A stretch of DNA of 64,000 nucleotides from Apteryx mantelli. Its lineage: Eukaryota > Chordata > Aves > Apterygiformes > Apterygidae. Below, in pieces: positions 26,229 to 50,545 of the stretch. Position numbers and translations under genes: made by a program. Below the pieces are notes generated by a model. It was not told where the DNA came from. It did not search any database and saw only the letters and a program-made list of their open reading frames with translations. The stretch lies in contig NC_089985.1 in assembly GCF_036417845.1 (NCBI RefSeq), positions 33,066,583-33,130,582 on the forward strand, written 5' to 3'. How positions within the stretch are numbered: position 1 is the stretch's first letter; the number at the start of each line of letters is the position of its first letter.

Positions 26229-26262
26229 TTTTGTTTTTTTTTTTTGTTTGTTTGTTTGTTTT
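26229..26262. repeat. T-rich / GTTT simple repeat
   Basis: A poly-T run followed by GTTT units in the STIL 5' intron. Its mirror on the minus strand is CAAA-rich. Simple repeat only; no element attached to it can be recognised. Confidence 0.8.
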
Positions 26263-27387
26263 AAGGTCCAGCCAATGAAGCAGAAACTTATGCCCTATGA
26301 AGTTGTCAAGGATATGAAACACAAAGTCAGTATGGAACATTCATTTTCCACTGGACAGCTCCTTCACACAATCCTAGAAGATGTAGAGGCCAAAATACAA
26401 GCCTGCAAGATACAGCTCATGAAATGAAGCTGTTCTAAGTACATCTCAGGGAAGGATAACAACAGGATACGTCATTAGAAACCTCCATGGTACAGAGAAA
26501 AAGAAAATCTTGGTTCAGCAAGCATAACACTAGGTCAACTGCCAAATGCCCTAGCAGTTTTACTCAGTATTTAAGGTCAGCATTCATTCCATTTAAGCTT
26601 TGAAGACTTAAAATAAAACATTGGCTTTAAAGTCAAACAAGTTGTGATCACACCTCAAACTGTCCTGAAGAAATTAACCTGTAGTCACAAACTGATTTAC
26701 ACACAGGATTTCATTTTAAAAGTCACATTAACTTTAAGTAAAATACTGAACACTTGGCCAATATCCCACTACTGTTTTATCAACGAGAACTTCCTTTGTA
26801 AGTATTTGAAGCTTCAACCTTTACCAAGGTGTTTTCTTTGTATTTCCCTGAGTCCTCAGGAAAAAACTCTACATTTATGGCTGCCCTGTAGGCAACTCAC
26901 GTACATCTCTTATGCTTCCTACGATAGTTAACAGATTCCCGACAAAGGACAAATGCCCATCAAAATAGGTGCCTAATTTAGGCTTGTAACAGGGGAAATT
27001 TCTTCGGCTTTATGAGTGTTAAACAGGTTTATAAAGCCGCACCAGTTCCACAAGATTTTTGCAAACAGGCATCAGAAACAGTCAGGTCCTAACAGCCCGC
27101 GCTGCACTCGCAGACAGACATCGAGCCCGGCGTGTGACCCGAGCGGCTAGCGGCGATGCACCCTCGCAAGGAGCGGTACGGTGGACCCTTCCCGGGCGGG
27201 CTCCGTGCGGGGCGGCCGCAGCTCTGCCCCCTCCGCTCCCACTCCCGGGCGGCCCCTCCCCCACCCCGGCGCCGCAGGGGTCTGTCAGCGTGCCCCAATG
27301 GAGGAGGCAAGCGGCCAGTGACACCCCCTCCCGCAAGGCCTGACGACGGCCGCGCTCCCGAAGGTGAGGCACCGGTCACCGCCTCAC

Positions 27388-27480
27388 CTGCCGCCGCCGC
27401 GGCCGCTCGGACGGCGGCTCAGCCCGTCCCGCCCCGCTCCGGCGCCTTCCTCAGCCGTGGACTGACCCCGCGCCCCGCGC
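27388..27480 (-). other. STIL: STIL 5' UTR exon 1 (5' end approximate)
   Basis: A strong minus-strand donor GGCGGCAG|GTGAGGC places the exon end at 27388, inside the CpG island and 1.28 kb upstream of the first readable coding exon. There is no ATG between about 27480 and the donor. An open frame starting with ATG at 27590 ends at this donor in a phase compatible with the exon at 26108. An N-terminally extended STIL is therefore possible in principle, but its sequence does not resemble the known STIL N-terminus. Confidence 0.55.
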
Positions 27481-27700
27481 CGCCAACTCCTCCCGGCCAA
27501 TGGGAAGGCGCAACTAGCAGCGTTCCCGCCTCCCCCACCCCCTGGCGCCCAATCGGAGCGCGGCGGGGACCCGCAGGATGCACCAATCAAACCGCACCCC
27601 GGGGAACCAACCGCCAGCGCGCGCGCAGGGGATTTAAAAACGCAGCGTTCTTATAAACGGTCAGCGGGAGGGCGGGGAGCGCGCAGGCGCAGAGGCCGCG
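27480..27700. promoter_or_regulatory. STIL CpG-island promoter with three CCAAT boxes, possibly bidirectional
   Basis: CCAAT boxes on the plus strand lie at 27497-27501, 27549-27553 and 27583-27587 (spacings 52 and 34 bp), read as ATTGG towards STIL. Multiple NF-Y boxes are typical of G2/M-phase genes such as STIL. In the plus direction the boxes are followed by TTTAAAA at about 27633 and TTATAAA at about 27651, the order expected of a TATA-containing promoter firing away from STIL. Confidence 0.6.
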
Positions 27701-27711
27701 GCGTGGTTGCC

Positions 27712-28080
27712 ATGGCAGCGCGGCGGGCCGCCGCCATCCCGGGCGCCGGCGGCGGGGAGCGGCCACCCGCGGCACCGCCGCAGGGCGCAGGCGGGGCGGC
27801 CGGCCTGCGCGTCGAGCCGAGCCCCGTACCGCGGAGGGGGAAGCGAGAGAGGAGAGGCTTCCCCTTGCTCACGCCTGTGCTCGAGTCCCCGTGGAGAAGG
27901 CCACAGGGAGGGAGCTCGTCCAGGCCACACCGACTGGCCACAGCCGGGGCCTGCGCGCCGGGCTGCCCCAGCTCTCACCGCTGCTTCCAGCTCCTATCAA
28001 ACTACCACAGTTCCAGCAGCTCTTGCCAAACCTATGGCATGGATCAGAAGTGCCCTGCCTGCACGGTCCCACTGCATTAG
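27712..28080 (+). CDS. Unrecognised 122-aa open frame divergent from STIL (doubtful)
   Basis: I do not recognise this product. The ATG at 27712 has a good context (TTGCCATGG) and opens 122 codons to TAG. The first 50 residues are Ala/Gly/Pro/Arg-rich, as the CpG island dictates. The rest contains several Cys residues, including KCPACTVPLH at the C-terminus. It lies about 50 bp downstream of CCAAT and TATA-like motifs pointing this way. It overlaps other open frames of similar length, so composition alone could explain it. It may be part of a divergent promoter transcript that is not translated. Confidence 0.2.
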   Translation: MAARRAAAIPGAGGGERPPAAPPQGAGGAAGLRVEPSPVPRRGKRERRGFPLLTPVLESPWRRPQGGSSSRPHRLATAGACAPGCPSSHRCFQLLSNYHSSSSSCQTYGMDQKCPACTVPLH

Positions 28081-29237
28081 TTAGGCCGAGGTGCCCCTCA
28101 GGCCTTGCTCTTTCAAAATCAGCCATCCCCGTGTGCCAACGATCCCACAAAGCTAATACTGAGCCACGCAAAGCGTATGGGTGGCTCAGTTATGATCTGG
28201 ACACCAGGATGTTTGCGCAGCCTGGGTAAACTTTACCCAGGCACTTCCTTGTGGCTGCAATTGAGGTGTGGTTGCTGCCGCTCTTACAGCAGGTTGCAGG
28301 GTGCCGGTTGGGACAGCAGTTCCTGCACGGAGGCAGTTTCCATGGCAGCAATAAGGACGGCTGCTTTGCCCAAATCTCAGAAACCACATACTGCTCCAAG
28401 CAAGTATCCACAGTGTTTCTGTCTTGCGGGAAAGGCCATGAAATGCAGGTCAGCTGGATCCACACCAGAATATACAAAGTTCAACCAGAGTAAACAAGCC
28501 AATAGAAAGACGTAAATATACAGCCCATGCTCTACTTTTCAGATGTACCCGTGACTGATAAAATTTTAACCTAAAGCAGATTATTTAGCAATGTCAGCCA
28601 CAGCAGTGCTTCGGGATCCATATACAACCCAACATACAGCCTACACTGGGCAGCAGGCACATGGCCATCTTGAAGAGGGAATGGTCTCCCTGTTGCTGAA
28701 CTTGCTGCTGTGTTTCAACCAATGACAGTTATGGTTCATGCTATACAAACAGGGTATAGGTGTCTGTGAAGAGCAGATATAGCATGGATAAGCCTGACAT
28801 TGGACAAGCTGTGTATATGCATGGACCTGAATGGCAGTTTGATCATAACCACATGCTTGTTCTGTGCCCAAGGGTCCAATTCTGCATTTCTAATCAGCAA
28901 AATCCTCATCTGAAGCTCCAGAAAAAAAAGTAAAGTTGGGTTTTTTATCTGCTGTCATCCTGCTCCAATCCACTTCCACATGATCTCAGCCTCCAGTGTC
29001 ATTCACTGCCTCTACCCTCCATCCAATCTGTAACTCCTATCACCCAGCTACTCTGGGACAGATGCTACTGACACCCTATGGTGATCCAAGGCTGAGAGAG
29101 AAAGTGGAAAACTGCTTGGCTGAGGCACTGCACCCTTCAGATCTAATGGAGTGAATTACACATGGGAAACTGCATAATGCACATAATGCACATAAAATAT
29201 TAACACAGTCCACTCCGCATCAGAGTAGAAGAGCAGA
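28081..29237. other. STIL-CMPK1 intergenic stretch, no gene seen
   Basis: Mixed-composition sequence between the divergent STIL and CMPK1 promoters. Short unrelated open frames only. Two adjacent copies of AATGCACAT occur near 29173-29190, just before the minisatellite. Confidence 0.5.
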
Positions 29238-29555
29238 GCAATGCACAGCGCACTAGAACAGAGCATCGCCCATTGGAGCAGGAGAGAGCAATGCAGCTTC
29301 GGATTAGGAAGACGGTGCGCTGCACACCGAAGTAGCAGTAAGAGTGTGCACCTGGGATTAGGAGGTAAAAGCATTGCACATGGGGTTAGAGGAGTGAGTT
29401 GCACAGTGGAGTAGCAGGACGCGGCATTGCTCATGGGAGCAGGTGAACGGTGCAATGCGCGCTGGAGTAGGCGAACGGTGCAACGCACATTGCAACAGGC
29501 GAACGGTGCACTGCCCGTTGTACGGGGAGAGCAGCGCAGCGCACGCTGCACGCTG
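29238..29555. repeat. Degenerate ~28-bp minisatellite upstream of CMPK1
   Basis: About 11 diverged tandem units of 25-29 bp can be aligned. The clearest three are consecutive: units starting GCAATGCGCGC, GCAACGCACAT and GCACTGCCCGT, the first two both ending GGCGAACGGT. Earlier units share GCA.TGCACA.TGG..TAG.A. The array ends about 350 bp before the CMPK1 ATG, at the edge of its CpG island. Open frames on both strands through it are repeat-driven and not real genes. Confidence 0.8.
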
Positions 29556-29559
29556 CAGG

Positions 29560-29908
29560 GTCGCTGCCGGGTCCGCAGGCCAGCGGCCGCCGGCGGGAGC
29601 GGCCCCGCCCGCCCCGCGCTCCCGCCCCGGCGCTGCACGTGCGCCGGCCGCCGCCCCGCCCCGCCCCGCCCGGCGCGCGGCGGAGCGAGAGTGGCGCGCG
29701 CCGCCGGGACCCGGAAGCACTTTCCCTGCGCGGGGACACCTCAGCAGCCGGTGCGCGGCGGCGGCTCCGCCTCAGCCTCCGCCAGGGCCCCGGCGCCTGC
29801 CGCTGCCGCCCGCTGCGCGCTCTCTGCCGCTGCCTCCCGGCCGCCTCCTGCCTCGCGCCCGCTGCCGCCGCGGTCCTGCTGCTGCTCCGCCGCCGCCTCC
29901 TCCTCCTC
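29560..29908 (+). promoter_or_regulatory. CMPK1: CMPK1 CpG-island promoter and 5' UTR
   Basis: Very GC-rich sequence with multiple CCGCCCC Sp1-like boxes (about 29600-29680) and no convincing TATA box leads into the CMPK1 ATG. The transcription start is not determined. The frame of CMPK1 stays open upstream to about 29639 but contains no upstream ATG. The codons just before the start are Leu/Arg-rich. Confidence 0.65.
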
Positions 29909-43784
<13,876 letters not shown>

Positions 43785-44595
43785 TTCCCAGCTTGAAAGT
43801 TCACCTTAAACTTGTGCTTGAATCTTGCTTGATAGCTGCTACTGCAGTCCACTCTTTGTAATTGTTTTAAAAGTTCTTTTATTATTTTTCACGTATTCAA
43901 TGATGATTGGAAAAACAGTTAATTACAAACAGATTTGTTTTTCTAAATAGGAAATCATTTCTCATGGCTATATTAGACAGATTTAAGGGTTCTCCATTAA
44001 CGTTAGTTCAGTTACTCGCACAGCAGAAACACACATAGTTAAAACATCTCTCTGAAGAGACTACTTATCCTGTCACAGTTCTGTGCCTTGCATGGGCAGC
44101 CCTTAATCCCTTTGCTGTACACTTATTTTTTTAGGATCAGGTAAACAGCAGCGTTAAGCAATGAGGGACCTGTGTGTCCTTGTTTGTTTTCGGATGTTTG
44201 GACCAAATTTAGGAGACATTTTTTTCCAAGTACAATTTTGCCACTCATTTCCCGGTTACCCCCAAACCTGAATTCTGTGAATCAAACTACATTTAGTATG
44301 AGAATCTGTTTTAGCAGTTATCACAAAACTATTTAATATGCTGTTCAGCAATAGGCATACAAAGTACTTCATAGAAAGTGGTGCTTTCTTATAATTCTGG
44401 ATTTAAACTGTCGTGTAAGTTCTTGAGTACCCGGATGACATGGACCTGGCCTTTTCCTTGTCTTTGTTTGCAAAAGCTTAAGAATATTGTTTCAAAGTCA
44501 GGTCAGTGTCTCTGTACTCATTTATTTGGGATGATGGTTACACTCTTAATTATAGCATGGTCTTTACAAGGTGGAACAACTCTTAAATAGTGTGT

Positions 44596-44601
44596 AATAA
44601 A
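44596..44601 (+). terminator. CMPK1: CMPK1 proximal poly(A) signal AATAAA
   Basis: Canonical hexamer in the 3' UTR, 0.8 kb after the stop, with T-rich sequence downstream. Likely an alternative site. Confidence 0.55.
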
Positions 44602-46087
44602 CAATCTTCTGATAGTTGTCTTTTGTAACCAGTGGAAGGGATTTTCTGTATTATTATTGACATACTGTGTTACTGAATACGTTAAAGTTTATTACCTGGA
44701 GAAATATTTTTATGGTTAAACTTGTGAATTTGTTTCCCTAAAATTGTATAATTTTAATAGCTGTTTGTTTGAAAGGGTATTGTAAATTATTGCACTTTTG
44801 TTAAGATGTGGTCAGCTGGGGGGAAAGTATCTGCATTAAAAAAAAGTTCCTTTTCCATAAACAGATCAGATCCTTCTTTACTGCATTCTCTTGAATAAGG
44901 GAAGTACAGTCAGTGTCAATAATAGTTGGGATAAGCAGGTAACTAGTTGAAACAAACAGTTTTTTAAATGTTTGCACAGCTGTGGAATAATTCTGCCTTC
45001 TGTTTAAAGTAACTTTTTTTTCCCCCGTATGACTTTAATACACATAGGTCTGTGGAGGCCAAATCATGCATTCCTTGCACGCCCTAAGTTAAGTTTTCAC
45101 TGAAGCAAACCCCAGAAGGTTTGAAGATGGGTATTTTAACTACTTTTAGTGATAGGGTGGTTCTTGCTACATTAACTGACACTGTAATTGGTTTGTGATA
45201 TGCTAATAGATGTTGTAAATTACAGGGAAATGCAATTTGGAAATCTTGGGATTCAGCTGTTCTTTAAAATCCTATTTAGAGAAAGTCAACTTGAATAAGT
45301 CTAGCTTCTGATTGCAGTCAGGCATGTTGGTCCTCATCCTGCAATCCCATCCATGTAGGCAGATTTGTATTTGCATGACTTCTCATTTCACTGAGGTTCT
45401 TAGGATTGTTGGACTGGGGAGGAGAGAGAAGCAAAGAAAATGACCATATATTTTTTTCCAGTACAGCAGTGGTACAAACAATGTACTGAGCACAAATACT
45501 ATGTTTACTACTACAGAAAATATGGACCATGACTACTTTTGTGAGTTTGGGAGGCTAATGCTTTTGCTTTATGAATTTCCCCTTAAGGATCATGGAATTT
45601 AATTCCTGTTGTATAAATATACTGACATAAGATAGGATCCAGTGAAACTACATTTTTGATATAAAGGTTAAAATCAGGATTTTTCCAGAAAAACTTCAAA
45701 CAGGATTCTCTACTCTACTTAGAGAGATATTTTCTTTTATTTCTAAGATACTGTTTTTTTTACAAGTTTTGCTCAGAATAGATGATCTGTTTTCTCATCA
45801 TATACTTTTCTGTATATTTAAGCGCTGAAACCAAAAAAAGAAGAAAAAATCTTTACTTTAGAGGAGGCTTTCGGAAAAAGTTTTTGGCAATATTGAATTT
45901 GGAGTGGATTGTACTGTGTCTGTGCAAAGATTAGATTTTTTTGTCATTTTATTTATTGAAGATGCCATTACATGTATTGCCAGTTTTTTCAAGCTGGACT
46001 TAATGATTGAAATGAAGATTAAAGGTGATACACTGATGTGTTGTGCCCATTTCACAGCAAAACTGTACAAAGAATTTGAGAATATCC

Positions 46088-46093
46088 AATAAA
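46088..46093 (+). terminator. CMPK1: CMPK1 distal poly(A) signal AATAAA
   Basis: Canonical hexamer followed by TGTTTTGTGG, a GT-rich downstream element, 2.3 kb after the stop. Confidence 0.6.
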
Positions 46094-46180
46094 CTGTTTT
46101 GTGGCTTAATGGGAGTGCTTGGCCTACAATTATGTCTGTCACAAGGGATATTTTTACGTATATATAGATAGATAGAGGGG

Positions 46181-46205
46181 TGTGTGTGTGTGTGTGTGTG
46201 TGTGT
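46181..46205. repeat. TG dinucleotide microsatellite
   Basis: Twelve TG units preceded by GATA units (about 46167-46175), just past the CMPK1 3' end. Confidence 0.9.
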
Positions 46206-49200
46206 TCAGCTTCCACAATCAAAAGAGAAGTCCCAAAGACCCTGTTAGGAACAGCATAAGATCAGGGAAATGTCTGTGGACGTGCTTTTTCTTAACTATA
46301 TAGTTTTGCCAAATCATATTATTCTTATAGTTTTATGTTGATAATTCATGTTTCACATCTGTGAAAGAAAGGGGACTTGAAGTGGACCAGGAAACACAGT
46401 TCTACTGTGCAGCTACTGTTAGAGACACGTTTATTTTTATTTTTTCATACCTCCTTGCTCAATCACTTGCTGATTTCTTGGATGTCATTCTGTCAATATG
46501 CAGCATGTGCAATGTGCTGTCCTGGGGATTGTGCTCTCAAAGGAGCTTTTCGTCCCTTTACTGTACTCTTCAGATACATCAGCTGTGAACTTGCTTTTGG
46601 ACATAGGTCACGATTCTGCTTCAAGAGGGACAAAACTGTTTTGGATGTCGGTGGAAGCAGGGTTGGCACCATGTAATGGTCTTTAAAAAAGAAACTGAGA
46701 ACTTGCCAGGCTTATTTTAAAAGCCTTCACATTTCGCTCTAAAGATTTGTCACAAAATCGGCTGTTCATTGATGTGCAAGTTTCCAGTAAACAAAATGTT
46801 GAACTTGAAACCTTATTCTGGAAAGAATTGCAATGATGGGAAAAGCAGGGAATTTTCCAGTGGTGTAGGTAACTTTCTGCTGGTATAACTGCATAGACCA
46901 AAGACGTCTTTTAAAAACTGTTGCTGAAACCTTACCCTGAGGACTTGGAGTCCCCTAGGGAGCTGACTTACAAGGGCAAGACTGTGGTAGGAACCAGTTC
47001 AGCCTGCCCCAAAGCTAGCTTTCCCATTCCCACAAGTGGGAGACTTGAACTGAGTGTCTCTGCCAAAAAGGTGCCAGTTTGGGGTGCAGGGAATGGGGGG
47101 AGAGGAGGGGAGAGACCTTATTGTGCAGAAGACCATAAGCCTGGAGTTGAGGATTGCCGCTGTGTCAGATACTCCCCGCTAGCAACATCTGCCCTTAATG
47201 AGATGGTTCATGAGGGAATTCCAAGATCCTGTACAAAATGCTGTGTTTTACAACACTGGGGAGATTGGTGCGCTGCTACCCGGGCTGAACTGAAGAGGAG
47301 GAGGAGAGTTAAATGGAAAAACCTCAGTTCAGACTGGTGCTGCCAACTGTTGTTATCTTGTTACAGTTAGAAAAGTTACAACTTAGTGCAACTCAAATTT
47401 AGTTTGAAGTTCAGTACCAGTTCTGTCCCTGTTGTGATACAGACTTGTTTGAATCTGTGACGACTCAGTTGGCCTTCTGCTCAGCAGAAGCCAGTGCCTA
47501 GCCCCTCAATAATAAGAGGTTATTCCTTCAAGATGCAGTGCAGCAGCACTTAGAGACTGGTCACCTGGGGCTGTGTGCTTGACATAATCCAGAGATCCTG
47601 GGAGTAACAACTAATAATGAAAACTGCAAGACGATGCAAAGATGGTTCATCTAATCGGGTAATAAGGAGGCAGTAACAAAAAGAGTAAGACTTTTGATTT
47701 CATAGATTGGTAGTTCTTGGGTTCCTTTCATCTGCAGACCTTTACAAATTTTCCAATGGATATATGGGGTCATAGATGAATTTAATCTTGCTGCTCTTAG
47801 CTATTTTTTGTGGATAGTTCAGTTTAAGATGGTGTTTTTCAGCCTGTGGTCTATAGAGTATTTCTGCTGGTAACAATAGATACCTCCATCAAGTCCTCTA
47901 ATCTGCTCAGCAAAAGTATTTTCTCTGTCGTCTTAGCTTTTTGCCTTTTAATGTCTTTTCCTTACCTTCCTGAACTGCAGAAGCCCTTCAGAACAGGGAA
48001 GGGGTGCTGTTACCAATCGGTATATTCCTTGCAAAAGAAACAAATTTTCTGAGTACCTTCAACTGGAGCAATTGGAGCCTACTGCTGTTTCTGCCAGTGA
48101 GTTTGATACCCTATTTGTTACAAAATAGGCTTAAAGTGTGTTAGTACTTGGGTGCTATTTTAACTATAGAAAATCTCCATTTACAACAGTAGTACCTGTT
48201 GTCCTCTCTCTATATGAGTAAGATCAGATGTGCATGTCTTGCTAAGCACTGTGCTGAAACAGCAGTTGCATGAAAAAGCCTCAAACGCTGGACAACAGCA
48301 ATGACGTGTTATGCTTTGATGGGAGCAACTGAGATGATTGAGGAGGGAGGAAAGATGCTTAAAGAAGCCCAGTCAATTCTGCTTCATAAATCAGACTTCA
48401 GCTTTAGATATATATCTGTTCCGCACAGCTATGATATTTGTATTTAGTCTAGTTCATTCTTTCATGGTTATGCTGCATAGAAAGCACTCACTGCCTAGAA
48501 GTTGGCTGTGTTCCCTCATCGTCTCTGCCACCTTGAATTTCAGGGAGCTGTGGGAGCAGGAATTTGACTCCAGGGTAAAGCTGTGTAAGCTAAACTGGGC
48601 AGAATGAAGACAAATTGAGTCATGCCTGTGAAGAGCTAGATGCACAGCTTATTCAGCTGTGGGCAGCAATGCCAGGCTGTTCTGTCATCCTGGTTTATAA
48701 CTGTATTCAGACACCAAAGCAGAAATTTTCTCTTTCCCCTCAAATGTTTGGCAGAAAGCTTGCTTTTGTCTAAAATGCTCCTTAAACACTGTGTGAACCA
48801 TTCAGTCCTAAACCAAATACCAGCGAGTTGTGTTTTTTCTTTCTAATTTACAAATAGAAGGGTTTGGTTTAGTTTCTTGTAATAGCTGCTGCAGTGAGAC
48901 AACTCTTGGAAAATACAAGGCGCCATCCCAAAAGATATCATCTGCCGTATACTTGAGGGCTTTTTAGCACAATGCAAGTGTTGTCTTTATGCTAGGAAAT
49001 GTCATGCTGCTGGGTTTCTGTGCAACTACCAGAGTAAATGTAGTGATATGTGGATGGTGCATGTAATGGTCTTTCATACAGCAGATCTGCTTGCTCTGTG
49101 TGCACAAAGCTAAACTACTTGTGTTCAGCACGTACTTCCATTTAACGCCATGAGATGTGGGAAGAGATTTTTCAGATAATTCTCAGTTGTGTCAAACCTC

Positions 49201-50329
49201 AGCAGCAAAGCTTTATCTATCTTGGAGGCCTTCAGAAACTACCAGGATCTAACAAGACATGATTTGGAGGGTGTAATATGTGATGGTCCTCTTTACTTAT
49301 TGAGCATAGAGCTATCTCTTCAGGTTGCTATTTGGAGTGTTACCACTGTCTTCTAAATCACATCCAGTTGAAGTCCCCAGCTCTGGTCGCCAAATATCCT
49401 GAGGTCTGTGTTATGTTCTAACCCAATTACCTTTGTCCTTGCTTGAATACCTCTTGAGGTTTCATTTGAATGGGATGGAAATATCAATACCTTTTTTTTC
49501 CACAGGGAGAACTGACACAGTACAGAGTTAAACTGCCAGCTCCACCTTGCACTCCACACAAAGAGATTTCCTGTTAGAGGGAAATGCTCTGCTCTCTCAT
49601 GCCATGAAATCCAGTGGTCAGTATCTCCAGAGTGATCAGATGTTAGAGAACTGCTGCAGGTGTTTACACTTACTGTTGCTTGTTTGCCTTCAAATACTAC
49701 TGCCCAAAACTCTGATGTTGATGGAAAACTGTTCAGTTTACCCCCAGAGCCTGTCTGTTTTGTTTTATTTTTTCTGTTTGTTGTTTTGTTTTTTAAAGTA
49801 GCAAAGCTGAATGCTCCATATGGAAATGTTGCTGTGATGCTTCCTGGGAATTGTAGCTATTTCCCTGCTTGGGTTCTTCTTTCCAGGCCACACCTCCTGG
49901 ATGGGACTAAGTTTTCCAAGGTATAGTATCTCCCTCTCCCAGGAGGGGAGACAGTAGCTGGACCACGGGAGGAGCCCCTGGGCATAGAAGACCACAACAA
50001 TGTGAAACACTATGGATGCATTTTTCAAATGAAGATATAATCAGCAGTCACATTTTTGATGGATAATCAGAAATATCCCTGGAAAATAGAAACAGGGATG
50101 ATTCTATTGTATTTTTTCCATTTGAAATTTTCTGCAGAAAGTGCATTTGTTCAGCTGCTTGTTTGTGACACAGAGCTCATGATTTAAGTGCTATTCCTGA
50201 AGCAAGCATTGCATTTGGCTTACCATGTGTGACTTCTTGTAAAAGTTCCCCGGGGCTTTTGGATGCTGTTCTTGCCAGCGAGAGGAGATGGCTTCCAGCA
50301 ATAAACATCCCACAAAATTATGTATGTTC

Positions 50330-50545
50330 TTTAAGAAAAGTACCAAGATTTTCTGCTAATTGCAAAAATACATAATGGATGCCTTCAGCATCTGTTATTT
50401 ATTCTATAACCAGCTTTCATCCAAAAGTAACCTTTAAACAAACATTAAGATTGGGTAGTTTAACTGTTTCAATGTGTCGCGCGTATCTATGCCCTCCAGT
50501 TTAATTATGTTTGAAACACATACTTATATTTGACTTTTAGTGAGA
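50330..50545. promoter_or_regulatory. Candidate conserved non-coding element A
   Basis: AT-rich, repeat-free block with TAATTGC, TTTAATTATG and AAACAAACATT (forkhead-like) motifs and an isolated CpG-containing GTCGCGCG. It stands out from its more GC-rich, G/T-skewed surroundings. Judged by texture only. Confidence 0.25.

Larger units (their letters stand above)
43785..46115 (+). other. CMPK1: CMPK1 3' UTR (long form)
   Basis: About 2.3 kb from the TAG to a site just beyond AATAAA at 46088-46093, similar to the long mammalian CMPK1 3' UTR as I recall it. A proximal AATAAA at 44596-44601 could give a shorter form of about 0.83 kb. No coding capacity is recognised. The distal end is judged from the hexamer and from the change to a TG microsatellite beyond it. 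Confidence 0.7.

Noticed and set aside
27535-27555. CTCF-like core CCCCCTGGCGCCC at the STIL promoter
   Set aside because: At least two mismatches to the core motif, within a C-rich island where partial matches are common.
29156-29638. Minus-strand 160-codon frame with repeated Cys/Leu/Arg peptides
   Set aside because: It follows the 28-bp minisatellite; the peptide repeats merely mirror the DNA repeat.
46921-47370. 149-codon plus-strand frame 3' of CMPK1
   Set aside because: Starts with a non-ATG codon, shows no recognised motif or splice context, and has no conserved look. Most likely chance.
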